Part shown: in pieces, positions 5,900-12,825 of the stretch | Layout: the number at the start of each line of letters is the position of its first letter | Numbering within the stretch: the first letter of the stretch is position 1 | Assembly: GCA_021814735.1 (NCBI GenBank) | Contig: JAKAHX010000020.1 | Coordinates: forward strand, 1 to 12,825 | DNA: 12,825 nt | Reading direction: 5' to 3' | DNA from: Chloroflexota bacterium | Lineage (GTDB): Bacteria > Chloroflexota > Limnocylindria > Limnocylindrales > CSP1-4 | Made by a program: the position numbers and the translations under genes | The notes under the pieces: generated by a model | Database searches by the model: none | Seen by the model: only the letters and a program-made list of their open reading frames with translations | What the model was told of the DNA's origin: nothing

Positions 5900-8647
5900 A
5901 TGAGCACCGTCGCACCAGGAAACCGATCACGGGACGCCGTCCTGCGCGACGGCTCGTCGGTGCACCTGCGCACGGCCCGACCGGAGGACGAGGCCGGTCT
6001 GGCGGCGTTCCTGCAGGCACTCTCGTTCGAATCGCGCCGGCTGCGCTTCGGCGGGGTGGTGACCGACTTCCAGGGCGTGGCGCACGGCTGGGCCGTGCCG
6101 TCCCGCCCCGGGGACTGCTCGCTGGTGGCGGAGGCCGGGGTGGACGGCCGGATCATCGCCCACGCCAGCTACAACCGCGTGGCGCCCGAGACGGCAGAGG
6201 TCGCCTTCGCGGTGGCGGACGACTACCGCGGGCGCGGCATCGCCACTCTCCTCCTCGAGGAGCTCGCGGAACGTGCCCACGACGACGGGATCACCACCTT
6301 CTACGCGGAGGTGCTGCCCGAGAACGCCCGCATGCTGGAGGTCTTCCGCGAGAGCGGCTTCCCGACCACCCTGCGGGTGGAGCCGGGCGCCATCCTGGTG
6401 GAGTTCCCCACCGAGCTCACCGGCCCGGCGCGTGAACGCTTCGAGCACCGCGAGCAGATCGCCGCCGCGGCGGCGGTGCGCGCGCTGCTGCACCCGGCGT
6501 CGATCGCGGTCATCGGCGCGTCGCGAAGGCGGGGCACCGTCGGCGGAGAGCTGTTCCACAACCTGCTCGACGGGAACTTCGCGGGGCCGGTCTACCCGGT
6601 CAACCCGAACGCGGACGTGGTCCAGTCGGTGGCGGCGTACCGGAGCGTCCTCGACATCCCGGGGCCGGTGGACCTGGCCGTCATCGCGGTGCCGGCCACC
6701 GCGGCGGTCGAGGCCGCGCGGGCCTGTGCCATGAAGGGCGTGAAATCGCTGGTCATGACCTCTCCGGGCTTCGCCGAGACAGGCGAGGCCGGCGCCCAGC
6801 TGCAGCGGGACCTGCTGGCGGTGTGCCGGCAGGCCGGGATGCGGCTGGTGGGCCCCAACTGCATGGGAGTCGTCAACCTCGAGCCCACGGTCCGCATGAA
6901 CGCGACGTTCTCGCCCACGTGTCCGACCAGCGGCAACATCGGCTTCCTGTCCCAGAGCGGTGCCCTCGGGCTGGCCATCATCGAGCACGCGAACCGGCTG
7001 GGGCTGGGCCTGTCGAGCTTCATCTCGATCGGCAACAAGGCGGACCTGTCCGGCAACGACTTCCTCCAGTACTGGGAGGACGACGCGGCGACGGACGTGG
7101 TGGCGCTCTACCTGGAGTCGGTGGGCAACCCGCGCAAGTTCGCCCGCATCGCGCGCCGGGTGGGGCACCGCAAGCCGATCATCGTGGTCAAGAGCGGCCG
7201 CTCGGCGGCGGGAGCACGGGGCACCTCGTCGCATACCGGTGCCCTGATCGGCGCATCCGACGTCACGGTGGACGCGCTCTTCCACCAGGCCGGGGTGGTG
7301 CGCACCGACACGCTGGGCGAGTTCTTCGACGTGGCCTCCCTGCTCGCGAACCAGCCGCTCCCGTCAGGGCGCCGGGTGGCGATCCTCACCAACGGCGGAG
7401 GACCGGGGATCCTGGCCGCCGACGCCTGCGAGGCCGACGGGCTGGTGGTGCCGCCGCTCCCGGAGGGCGTCCGCCTGAAGCTCGCCGAGTTCCTGGCACC
7501 GGAGGCGGCTCTCGCCAACCCGGTGGACATGATCGCGGCCTCGCCCGACGCGTTCCGGCGGGCGATTCTGGCCCTGGCCAGCTGCGAGCAGATCGACGCC
7601 CTGATCGTCCTGTTCGTGCCGCCCCTGGACACGCGCTCCGAGGACGTCGCGGCCGCAATCCGGGACGCCGTGCAGGAGATGCCACGCCGGATCCCGGTGC
7701 TGAGCGTCTTCCTCTCGGCCGCCGGCGGGCCGTCGGCTCTCCGCTCCGGGCCGATCCGGGTGCCATCGTATGACTTCCCCGAGGATGCTGCGCGAGCGCT
7801 CGCGCACGCGGCACGCTACGCGGAGTGGCGCAACGCGCCGGCCGGGACCGTTCCCCACTTCGACGACCTGCGCGAGGACGGCGCGGCCGCGGTGGTGGCC
7901 GCCGCGCTGGCGGAGATCAGCTCGGGAACCGGGGGCGACGGTGCGACGCTCTCCGGCTCGTGGCTGTCCCGGCCGGCCGAGGAGCGGTCCCGCTGGCTGC
8001 GCCCGGACGAGGTCGCCTGCCTGCTCGACTGCTACGGCATCCCGACCGCGCCCTGGCGGCTGGCGGACACGCCCGAGGCGGCCGGCCGCGCTGCCGACGA
8101 GATCGGAGGACCGGTGGCGCTCAAGGCCGTGGCGCCCGGGGTGGTCCACAAGTCCGAGGCGCGCGCCGTGGCCCTGTCCTTGCAGGGCGCTGCGGCCGTG
8201 GAGGAGGCAGCGCTCCGGATGGCAGCCGACCTGGCCCAGGCCGGGCACCCGGCGCAGCGGTTCTTCGTCCAGCAGATGGTTCCGCCCGGCGTGGAGATGC
8301 TGGTCGGCGTCGTCAACGACCGGCTCTTCGGGCCCGTGGTGGCGTGCGGCGCGGGCGGGACGGCGGTCGAGCTGTTGCGGGACGTGGCGGTCCGCATCAC
8401 GCCGCTGACCGACCGCGACGCGAGCGAGATGGTGCGATCCCTGGCGACGTTCCCGATGCTGGACGGGTACCGGGGGGCGCCGCGAGCGGACGTGAACGCC
8501 CTGGAGCAGATCCTGCTGCGCGTGAGCGCCATGGTCGAGGCACACCCGGAACTCGTCGAGATGGACTGCAACCCGATCGTCGTGCTGGAGCACGGCGCCG
8601 TGGTGGTGGACGCGCGGATCCGGATCGAGCTGCCGCGCCCGCGCTGA
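5900..8647 (+). CDS. Pat-type protein lysine acetyltransferase: N-terminal GNAT fused to ADP-forming acyl-CoA synthetase scaffold
   Basis: This 915-residue protein probably acetylates lysines, with Acs as the likely target. Residues about 12-170 form a GNAT domain, with the acetyl-CoA loop RGRGIAT at 110-116 and an acidic residue in AEVAF near 100. Residues about 193-320 are a CoA-binding Rossmann domain (IAVIGAS, VGPNCMG). Residues about 340-640 are the ligase/flavodoxin-like part, with SQSGALG at 351-357 and SHTGAL carrying His445. Residues about 700-910 are an ATP-grasp domain with VVHKSE at 748-753 and EMDCNP near 887. Salmonella Pat has its GNAT at the C-terminus; here it is at the N-terminus, as described for Streptomyces lividans PatA. 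His445 aligns with the histidine phosphorylated in ADP-forming acetyl-CoA synthetases, so synthetase activity cannot be excluded. The gene is divergent from acuC and 1.8 kb from acs. Start: ATG after AGGGGG. Domain assignment is firm; Acs as substrate is inferred from context. Confidence 0.9.
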   Translation: MSTVAPGNRSRDAVLRDGSSVHLRTARPEDEAGLAAFLQALSFESRRLRFGGVVTDFQGVAHGWAVPSRPGDCSLVAEAGVDGRIIAHASYNRVAPETAEVAFAVADDYRGRGIATLLLEELAERAHDDGITTFYAEVLPENARMLEVFRESGFPTTLRVEPGAILVEFPTELTGPARERFEHREQIAAAAAVRALLHPASIAVIGASRRRGTVGGELFHNLLDGNFAGPVYPVNPNADVVQSVAAYRSVLDIPGPVDLAVIAVPATAAVEAARACAMKGVKSLVMTSPGFAETGEAGAQLQRDLLAVCRQAGMRLVGPNCMGVVNLEPTVRMNATFSPTCPTSGNIGFLSQSGALGLAIIEHANRLGLGLSSFISIGNKADLSGNDFLQYWEDDAATDVVALYLESVGNPRKFARIARRVGHRKPIIVVKSGRSAAGARGTSSHTGALIGASDVTVDALFHQAGVVRTDTLGEFFDVASLLANQPLPSGRRVAILTNGGGPGILAADACEADGLVVPPLPEGVRLKLAEFLAPEAALANPVDMIAASPDAFRRAILALASCEQIDALIVLFVPPLDTRSEDVAAAIRDAVQEMPRRIPVLSVFLSAAGGPSALRSGPIRVPSYDFPEDAARALAHAARYAEWRNAPAGTVPHFDDLREDGAAAVVAAALAEISSGTGGDGATLSGSWLSRPAEERSRWLRPDEVACLLDCYGIPTAPWRLADTPEAAGRAADEIGGPVALKAVAPGVVHKSEARAVALSLQGAAAVEEAALRMAADLAQAGHPAQRFFVQQMVPPGVEMLVGVVNDRLFGPVVACGAGGTAVELLRDVAVRITPLTDRDASEMVRSLATFPMLDGYRGAPRADVNALEQILLRVSAMVEAHPELVEMDCNPIVVLEHGAVVVDARIRIELPRPR

Positions 8648-8745
8648 CCGGCCCCTGATCGAGCCGCGAGGGAGCGCGCAGGCACCCGACCACGCCCGGC
8701 AGCCGACCGTGGCGTGTGGCGCCGATCGCGGCGTGCGGCGCCCGC

Positions 8746-8751
8746 TATCCT
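8746..8751 (+). promoter_or_regulatory. Possible -10 element for the GH18 gene
   Basis: TATCCT lies 48 bases before the chosen GTG start in a GC-rich stretch. No good -35 is visible at the proper distance, so this rests on a single hexamer. Confidence 0.2.
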
Positions 8752-8787
8752 CTGGGGCGTCACGCCCCGGTTGCGTGCCTGCTCGAC

Positions 8788-8792
8788 GAGGA
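8788..8792 (+). promoter_or_regulatory. Ribosome binding site that sets the GH18 gene start
   Basis: GAGGA lies 7 bases before the GTG at 8800. It places the start directly before a signal-peptide sequence rather than at the GTG at 8716, which would put 28 extra residues in front of it. Confidence 0.55.
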
Positions 8793-8799
8793 TGCCCCG

Positions 8800-11778
8800 G
8801 TGCGACGCGCGATCCCTCTCGGCACGATCCTCCTGGCGGCCGCACTGGTGGTGCCCGAGCCGACGAGCTCGGTGGTCCCGGCACCGAGCCGGGCGGGCCT
8901 TGCATCGATCGCGGACGGGTCGGCGGCGCTCGTCCGGGAAGCGGCCTCGGCCCCCGGCCCGGTGGCCGCCCCGGGCACGTCGGGCGTGCCGAGCGAGGCG
9001 TATCTCGAGGCTCAGGCCCACGCGCACGACCGCCTCGTGCTGGCCCCGCCGCGCCCGGTCACGGTACCGCTCCGGCCCCGGGACTCCGACGGGCCGCCGA
9101 GCGACGGCCAGCGCATCCCGTCGCCGGCGCAGGCGAGCGGCGATGCAGGCAGCCACGCCGCCGGCGGCACGGGCGGGACGGGGCCCGTCGCGTCTCATCG
9201 GCTCGCCCAGGCCGGCCCCACGCCATCGCCGACGGACGCGCAGCCCACGGCAGCATCCGTGCCCCCAACATCCACGGCATCGCCGACCAACGGCGCCCAG
9301 GCGAACTCGCCGGTCCCGGCCGGTCCCGGGCGCGAGGTCTACGGCTTCCTCCCCTACTGGGAACTCGCCGACCCCACGCTGACGCTCGACTACTCGGTGC
9401 TCTCGACGATCGCCTACTTCGGCGTGACGGCCTCGGCCGACGGCACGCTCCAGCAACTCGGCTCCGACGACACCCCGGAGGCCGGGTGGACGGGCTGGCA
9501 GAGCGGCAACCTCACCGCGATCATCGACGCCGCGCACGCGCAGGGGACACGGGTGGCACTGACCATCGAGCGCTTCGCCTGGGACCCGACGGGGGCGGCG
9601 GCGAGCGCCGCGCTCCTCGGCAGTCCGGCCGCGCAGGCCACGCTGATCGGCCAGATCGTCGCCCAGGTCGTCTCGCGCGGCGTGGACGGCGTCAACCTCG
9701 ACTTCGAGCCGGTGCCGCCGGGCCAGGCGGCCAGCTTCGACGCGCTGGTGCGGGGGCTCCGCGCGGCCCTGGACGCCGCCCGACCCGGGCTCGAGCTGGT
9801 GGTGGACGTGACCGGCGATCCGGGCAACTACGATGTCCCGGGGCTCACCGCTCCCGGGGCGGCGGACGCGCTCTTCGTCATGGGCTACGACTACCGTGGC
9901 GCCGGGGCGGCCAACGCCGCGTCGATCTCCCCGCTCGCGTCGACGACCTACTACACCGACCTGACCCGGACGGTAGGGCGCTATCTCACCCTCACCACTC
10001 CCGGGCACCTGCTGCTCGGGCTCCCCTACTACGGCCGCGCCTGGTCGACCGTCTCGAACACGCCCAACGCCGCCACTTTGCCGCAGAACAGCCAGAACGG
10101 CTACTCGGTGGCCGCGCCGTACGACGTGGCGGTCGGGCTGGCCGAAACGAACGGACGCCAGTGGGATGCCGCCGAGACGTCCGCCTGGACGGCGTACCAG
10201 CGCCAGAACTGCGACGCGTGCCCCAGCGTCTGGCGCGAGCTCTACTACGACGACGCGCAGTCCCTGGCCGCCAAGTACCAGCTGGTGATCGCTGCGAACC
10301 TGCGCGGTACGGGGATGTGGGCGCTCGGCTACGACGGGACGCGGCCCGAGCTCACCCAGCTGCTGCGCCAGACGTTCGGCTCGACGGCGCCGCTTCCGCC
10401 CACCGGCGAGCTCACGGTGACCGCCGGCGGTTCGCCCGGCAATCCCCCGAACGCGTTCTCCCCGAACGGGGACGGCGTGGCCGACACGGCCTCGCTCTCG
10501 TGGTGGGTCTCGGAGGACGTGACCGGCACCCTCTCGATCACGTCGGGATCCTCGGTGATCCTGAGCACGCCGGTGACCAGCACGTCCGGAAGCGCCACGT
10601 GGAACGGCACCACCGCGACCGGCGCGCCGGCGCCCGACGGCACGTATGCCGTCACGCTCGCGGTGAAGGACGCCCGGGGCGTTGCGCTGACGCTCCGCTC
10701 GACGGTGGTCGTGAACCGCGTCCTGGGCTTCCTCCGTGCCAGCCCGAACCGCTTCTACCCCCAGGATGGCGACCGGTACGCGCCGGTGACGCGGATCACC
10801 TTCCGGCTGGCGGGGGCAACGACCAGCACCCTGCGGATCATGGACGCGCAGGGGCACGTGGTGCGCACGGCCTGGTACGCTCGCCGGACGCCCGCCGGGA
10901 CCTCCGCGTGGACCTGGGACGGTCGAGGCGACACGGGTGCGCCGGTCCCCCAGGGCGACTACACGGCCCAGGTGGTGGCCACCGGCCCGGCCGGGCGCGC
11001 CTTCCTCGCGAGGTCGATCACCGCCGCCGCCTACCTGGTTCGCACCGCGGTGGCCGAGACCGCGACCGGGCGCACCCTGGTCGTGAACGCCTGGGCGTCC
11101 GAGCCGATGCGATCGGCCCCGACGTTCACGCTGACCGCCTCCGGGCAGACGCTGGCGGGCTCGGTCACGAGCCTCGGGGCCGGGCACTACCAGGCGGCCT
11201 TCAGTGGCGCGGCACTCAGTGGCACCGGCACCGTGACCATCTCCGGGATGGACGCCGGCGGCCGCCTCAACCGGTACGGGCTGCGGGTTTCGCTTGGCCC
11301 CCCGCTGCTGCCGACGGCACCCTCGCCCGGCCCGCCGCAGCCCCCCGCGGCTTCGCTGAGCCCCTCCCCGTCCGCCGACTCGACGCCCCTGCCAGGCGCC
11401 TCGCCACCGCCGGCCCCGTCGCCCGGCGCCACGGGCTCACCGAGCGCTTCGCCCGGTCCGACGCCCCTTCCGAGCGCCTCGCCGTCGCCGGCCCCATCGC
11501 CCGGCCCATCCCCTACCCCGGTCGTGTGCCCCGCCACGATCACCGCCAGGTGTCCCCTGGTCCGCATCCGCTCGGCGCCCGACCCGACCGCGGCGGTGGT
11601 CGCGACGGTGGACCAGGGCGCCACGGCCACGGCGGTTGCCGTAGTCCAGGGCGGGACCTACACCTCGTCCTGCAACCAGCTCGGCACGTTCCAGGCGTGG
11701 TACGCGCTCACCGTCCTGGACGGGCAGCCGCTCGCGACGCCGCTCTTCACGGCAACCGCGTTCTGGGGCGTCCGTTGA
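8800..11778 (+). CDS. Secreted multidomain glycoside hydrolase family 18 protein with FlgD-like Ig repeats and SH3-like C-terminus
   Basis: This is probably an exported hydrolase of N-acetylglucosamine-containing polymers (chitin or peptidoglycan). It has 992 residues from the GTG at 8800. Residues 1-18 look like a signal peptide (two Arg, then a hydrophobic run). A low-complexity Ala/Pro/Ser/Thr-rich segment runs to about 177. The GH18 barrel spans about 178-527: VYGFLPYWE opens it, the catalytic motif is DGVNLDFE with Glu303 (codon 9706-9708), and FVMGYDY and GMWALGYDG follow. The second Asp of the usual DxxDxDxE is Asn, as in YaaH/SleL-like cortex hydrolases; the catalytic Glu is kept. From about 552 come two FlgD-like Ig domains (FSPNGDGVAD; WTWDGRGDTG with PQGDY) and a third beta-rich segment to about 832. 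A Pro/Ser linker (835-907) leads to an SH3b-like domain (RIRSAPDPTAAVV) with three Cys. Substrate is not determinable; the SH3-like end may bind the cell wall. Confidence 0.85.
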   Translation: MRRAIPLGTILLAAALVVPEPTSSVVPAPSRAGLASIADGSAALVREAASAPGPVAAPGTSGVPSEAYLEAQAHAHDRLVLAPPRPVTVPLRPRDSDGPPSDGQRIPSPAQASGDAGSHAAGGTGGTGPVASHRLAQAGPTPSPTDAQPTAASVPPTSTASPTNGAQANSPVPAGPGREVYGFLPYWELADPTLTLDYSVLSTIAYFGVTASADGTLQQLGSDDTPEAGWTGWQSGNLTAIIDAAHAQGTRVALTIERFAWDPTGAAASAALLGSPAAQATLIGQIVAQVVSRGVDGVNLDFEPVPPGQAASFDALVRGLRAALDAARPGLELVVDVTGDPGNYDVPGLTAPGAADALFVMGYDYRGAGAANAASISPLASTTYYTDLTRTVGRYLTLTTPGHLLLGLPYYGRAWSTVSNTPNAATLPQNSQNGYSVAAPYDVAVGLAETNGRQWDAAETSAWTAYQRQNCDACPSVWRELYYDDAQSLAAKYQLVIAANLRGTGMWALGYDGTRPELTQLLRQTFGSTAPLPPTGELTVTAGGSPGNPPNAFSPNGDGVADTASLSWWVSEDVTGTLSITSGSSVILSTPVTSTSGSATWNGTTATGAPAPDGTYAVTLAVKDARGVALTLRSTVVVNRVLGFLRASPNRFYPQDGDRYAPVTRITFRLAGATTSTLRIMDAQGHVVRTAWYARRTPAGTSAWTWDGRGDTGAPVPQGDYTAQVVATGPAGRAFLARSITAAAYLVRTAVAETATGRTLVVNAWASEPMRSAPTFTLTASGQTLAGSVTSLGAGHYQAAFSGAALSGTGTVTISGMDAGGRLNRYGLRVSLGPPLLPTAPSPGPPQPPAASLSPSPSADSTPLPGASPPPAPSPGATGSPSASPGPTPLPSASPSPAPSPGPSPTPVVCPATITARCPLVRIRSAPDPTAAVVATVDQGATATAVAVVQGGTYTSSCNQLGTFQAWYALTVLDGQPLATPLFTATAFWGVR
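11381..11505 (+). repeat. Direct repeat in the Pro/Ser linker of the GH18 gene (47 bp, 78-bp period)
   Basis: Segments 11381-11427 and 11459-11505 match at 41 of 47 bases. They encode TPLPGASPPPAPSPG and TPLPSASPSPAPSPG. The offset is 26 codons, so the reading frame is kept. This looks like an internal duplication that lengthened the linker between the Ig-like domains and the SH3-like domain. Confidence 0.75.
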
Positions 11779-11779
11779 T

Positions 11780-11795
11780 CGGCCCCGGATGGCCG
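11780..11795 (+). terminator. Weak hairpin just after the GH18 stop
   Basis: CGGCC (11780-11784) pairs with GGCCG (11791-11795) across a 6-base loop, starting right after the TGA. It is short and has no T-run, so it is only a possible terminator. Confidence 0.25.
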
Positions 11796-11872
11796 GGCAC
11801 GAGGAGCCGTGGGGCGTGGGCACGGAGCGCTGCGGGCACGGGGTCCCGCGGGGCATGGGCGCGGAGCGCTGC
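11795..11872. repeat. Imperfect tandem repeat, two 39-bp units
   Basis: Units 11795-11833 and 11834-11872 are directly adjacent and identical at 33 of 39 bases; both begin GGGCACG and end GCGGAGCGCTGC or CACGGAGCGCTGC. The repeat fills most of the 111-base gap between the converging GH18 and peptidase genes. The unit is a multiple of three, but no real gene reads through it. Confidence 0.8.
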
Positions 11873-11883
11873 GCGCGAGGACC

Positions 11884-11897
11884 CGCCCTTCAGGGCG
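11884..11897 (-). terminator. Small hairpin overlapping the peptidase stop codon
   Basis: CGCCC and GGGCG form a 5-bp G-C stem with loop TTCA; three of the four loop bases are the stop codon of the minus-strand peptidase gene. It is a possible terminator or stabiliser of the message end, too short to be sure. Confidence 0.3.
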
Positions 11898-12825
11898 CGG
11901 CGCGGAACCGGTCGGTCGCGGTCACCAGCCGGTCCACGGTGGACGGCTCCATCGCCGAGTGACCGGCATCCGGCACCACCTGGAACTCCGCCTCCGGCCA
12001 GCGGCGGTGCAGATCCCACGCCGTGGTGATGGGGCAGACCACGTCGTAGCGGCCCTGGACGATCACCGCCGGGATCCGGCGGATCCGCTCCACGCCGTCG
12101 AGCAGCTCGTCCGGGGTCGCGAAGAACCCGCCGTTGACAAAGTAGTGGCACTCGATCCGCGCGAACGCGTCGGCCAGGGCGTCGTCTTCGTACCTCGCGA
12201 TCAGCGCCGGATCGGGACGCAGCTTGCTGGTGCTGGCCTCCCAGCGGCTCCAGGCGCGCGCCGCGCGGGCCCGCTCATCGGGGTCCTCGCCGGTCAGTCG
12301 CCGGTGGTATGCAGCCACCAGGTCCCCGCGCTCCGCCGGCGGGATCGGCTCCAGGAACGCCTCCCATGCGTCCGGGAAGATGAAGCTCGCCCCCTCCTGG
12401 TAGAACCAGCGGATCTCGAGCGGCCGAAGCAGGAAGATGCCCCGCAGCACCAGCGCCCGCACCCGCTCCGGGTGACGCTCGGCGTAGGCGAGGGAGAGCG
12501 TGCTCCCCCACGACCCGCCGAAGACGACCCACCGTTCGATTCCAAGGTGCGTGCGCAGCCGCTCCATGTCGGCCACGAGGTCCCACGTGGTGTTCTCGAC
12601 CAGGCTGGCACGCGGCGTGCTCCGGCCGGATCCGCGCTGGTCGAACAGCACGATCCGGTACGCGGCGGGGTCGAAGAAACGGCGATCGTCTGCGCTGGTA
12701 CCGCCGCCGGGCCCGCCGTGCACGAAGACCACCGGCGTCCCGGACGGGTTGCCGCTCTCCTCCCAGTAGACCTGGTGCAGATCCGAGACGGCGAGGTGGC
12801 CGGACCGGGACGGCTCGATGGGCGG
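11890..12825 (-). CDS. pip: Proline iminopeptidase (alpha/beta hydrolase, peptidase family S33), first few codons outside window
   Basis: This cytosolic serine exopeptidase releases N-terminal proline from peptides. The frame is open to the right edge, giving 311 residues, which is nearly the whole protein (family length about 310-320). The sequence before the GTG at 12732 is family-like: it contains GHLAVSDLHQVYWEESGNP, which runs straight into VVFVHGGPGGG. So 12732 is not the start; the true one lies just beyond the window. Motifs: the oxyanion HGGPGGG; DQRGSGRS; the nucleophile elbow GGSWGS with Ser codon at 12511-12513; the Asp in QGRYDVVCP; and the His in DAGHSAME. All catalytic residues are present. 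It converges on the GH18 gene across a repeat-filled gap and has no evident functional tie to the acetate genes. Other S33 aminopeptidases are possible, but GGSWGS with DQRGSGRS is typical of Pip. Confidence 0.93.
   Translation of the reverse strand, partial: PPIEPSRSGHLAVSDLHQVYWEESGNPSGTPVVFVHGGPGGGTSADDRRFFDPAAYRIVLFDQRGSGRSTPRASLVENTTWDLVADMERLRTHLGIERWVVFGGSWGSTLSLAYAERHPERVRALVLRGIFLLRPLEIRWFYQEGASFIFPDAWEAFLEPIPPAERGDLVAAYHRRLTGEDPDERARAARAWSRWEASTSKLRPDPALIARYEDDALADAFARIECHYFVNGGFFATPDELLDGVERIRRIPAVIVQGRYDVVCPITTAWDLHRRWPEAEFQVVPDAGHSAMEPSTVDRLVTATDRFRAAP

Noticed and set aside
8716..8799. 28-codon N-terminal extension of the GH18 protein
   Set aside because: It would place charged and polar residues before the signal peptide; the GTG at 8800 has a ribosome binding site and starts the signal peptide directly.
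8032..11187. Minus-strand open frame of 1051 codons
   Set aside because: It spans parts of both the Pat-like and GH18 genes on the other strand and has low-complexity Arg/Gly/Val composition; a GC-rich shadow.
8709..12029. Plus-strand open frame of 1106 codons overlapping the GH18 gene in another frame
   Set aside because: The overlapping GH18 frame has clear catalytic motifs and domains; this one is Arg/Pro/Gly-rich and runs on into the antisense of the peptidase.
12730..12732. GTG at 12732 as start of the peptidase gene
   Set aside because: Upstream in-frame sequence up to the window edge matches the N-terminus expected of proline iminopeptidases, so the start lies further out.
1..12825. 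Defence system, CRISPR, prophage or insertion sequence
   Set aside because: No repeat-spacer pattern, transposase, integrase, nuclease or terminal inverted repeats were seen; all main genes fit metabolism and secretion.

Overview
This window is very GC-rich double-stranded bacterial DNA with tightly packed genes and GTG as well as ATG starts. It has no RNA gene, mobile element or CRISPR array that I can see. Gene content and style (GH36 galactosidase, SatP-type acetate carrier, GNAT fused to an ADP-forming acyl-CoA synthetase scaffold, and a secreted GH18 protein with FlgD-like Ig domains and Pro/Ser linkers) suggest a high-GC Gram-positive-like or Chloroflexota-type organism. Chloroflexota is my favoured guess, from overall style only; no marker gene here settles it.

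Layout. (1) 1-1319, plus strand: the C-terminal part of a GH36 alpha-galactosidase, cut by the left edge. It converges on the next gene across paired hairpins at about 1428-1490. (2) 1501-5605, minus strand, in transcription order: acuC (lysine deacetylase), acs (acetyl-CoA synthetase) and satP (acetate uptake). acuC has its own terminator-like hairpin; acs has a candidate promoter and a strong ribosome binding site; a perfect 9-bp hairpin lies between acs and satP. (3) 5900-8647, plus strand, divergent from acuC: a 915-residue protein with an N-terminal GNAT domain followed by the full acyl-CoA synthetase scaffold, a Pat-type protein lysine acetyltransferase. (4) 8800-11778, plus strand: a secreted multidomain GH18 protein. 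(5) 11890-12825, minus strand: a proline iminopeptidase whose first few codons lie beyond the right edge.

The central 7 kb reads as one acetate module. SatP brings acetate in and Acs activates it to acetyl-CoA. The Pat-like enzyme would switch Acs off by acetylating its active-site lysine (Lys613, in an intact motif), and AcuC would switch it back on. Writer, eraser, target and substrate carrier therefore lie side by side. The most unusual point is that the Pat-like protein has its GNAT domain at the N-terminus and still carries the histidine (His445) that is phosphorylated in ADP-forming acetyl-CoA synthetases, so it may not be only an acetyltransferase.
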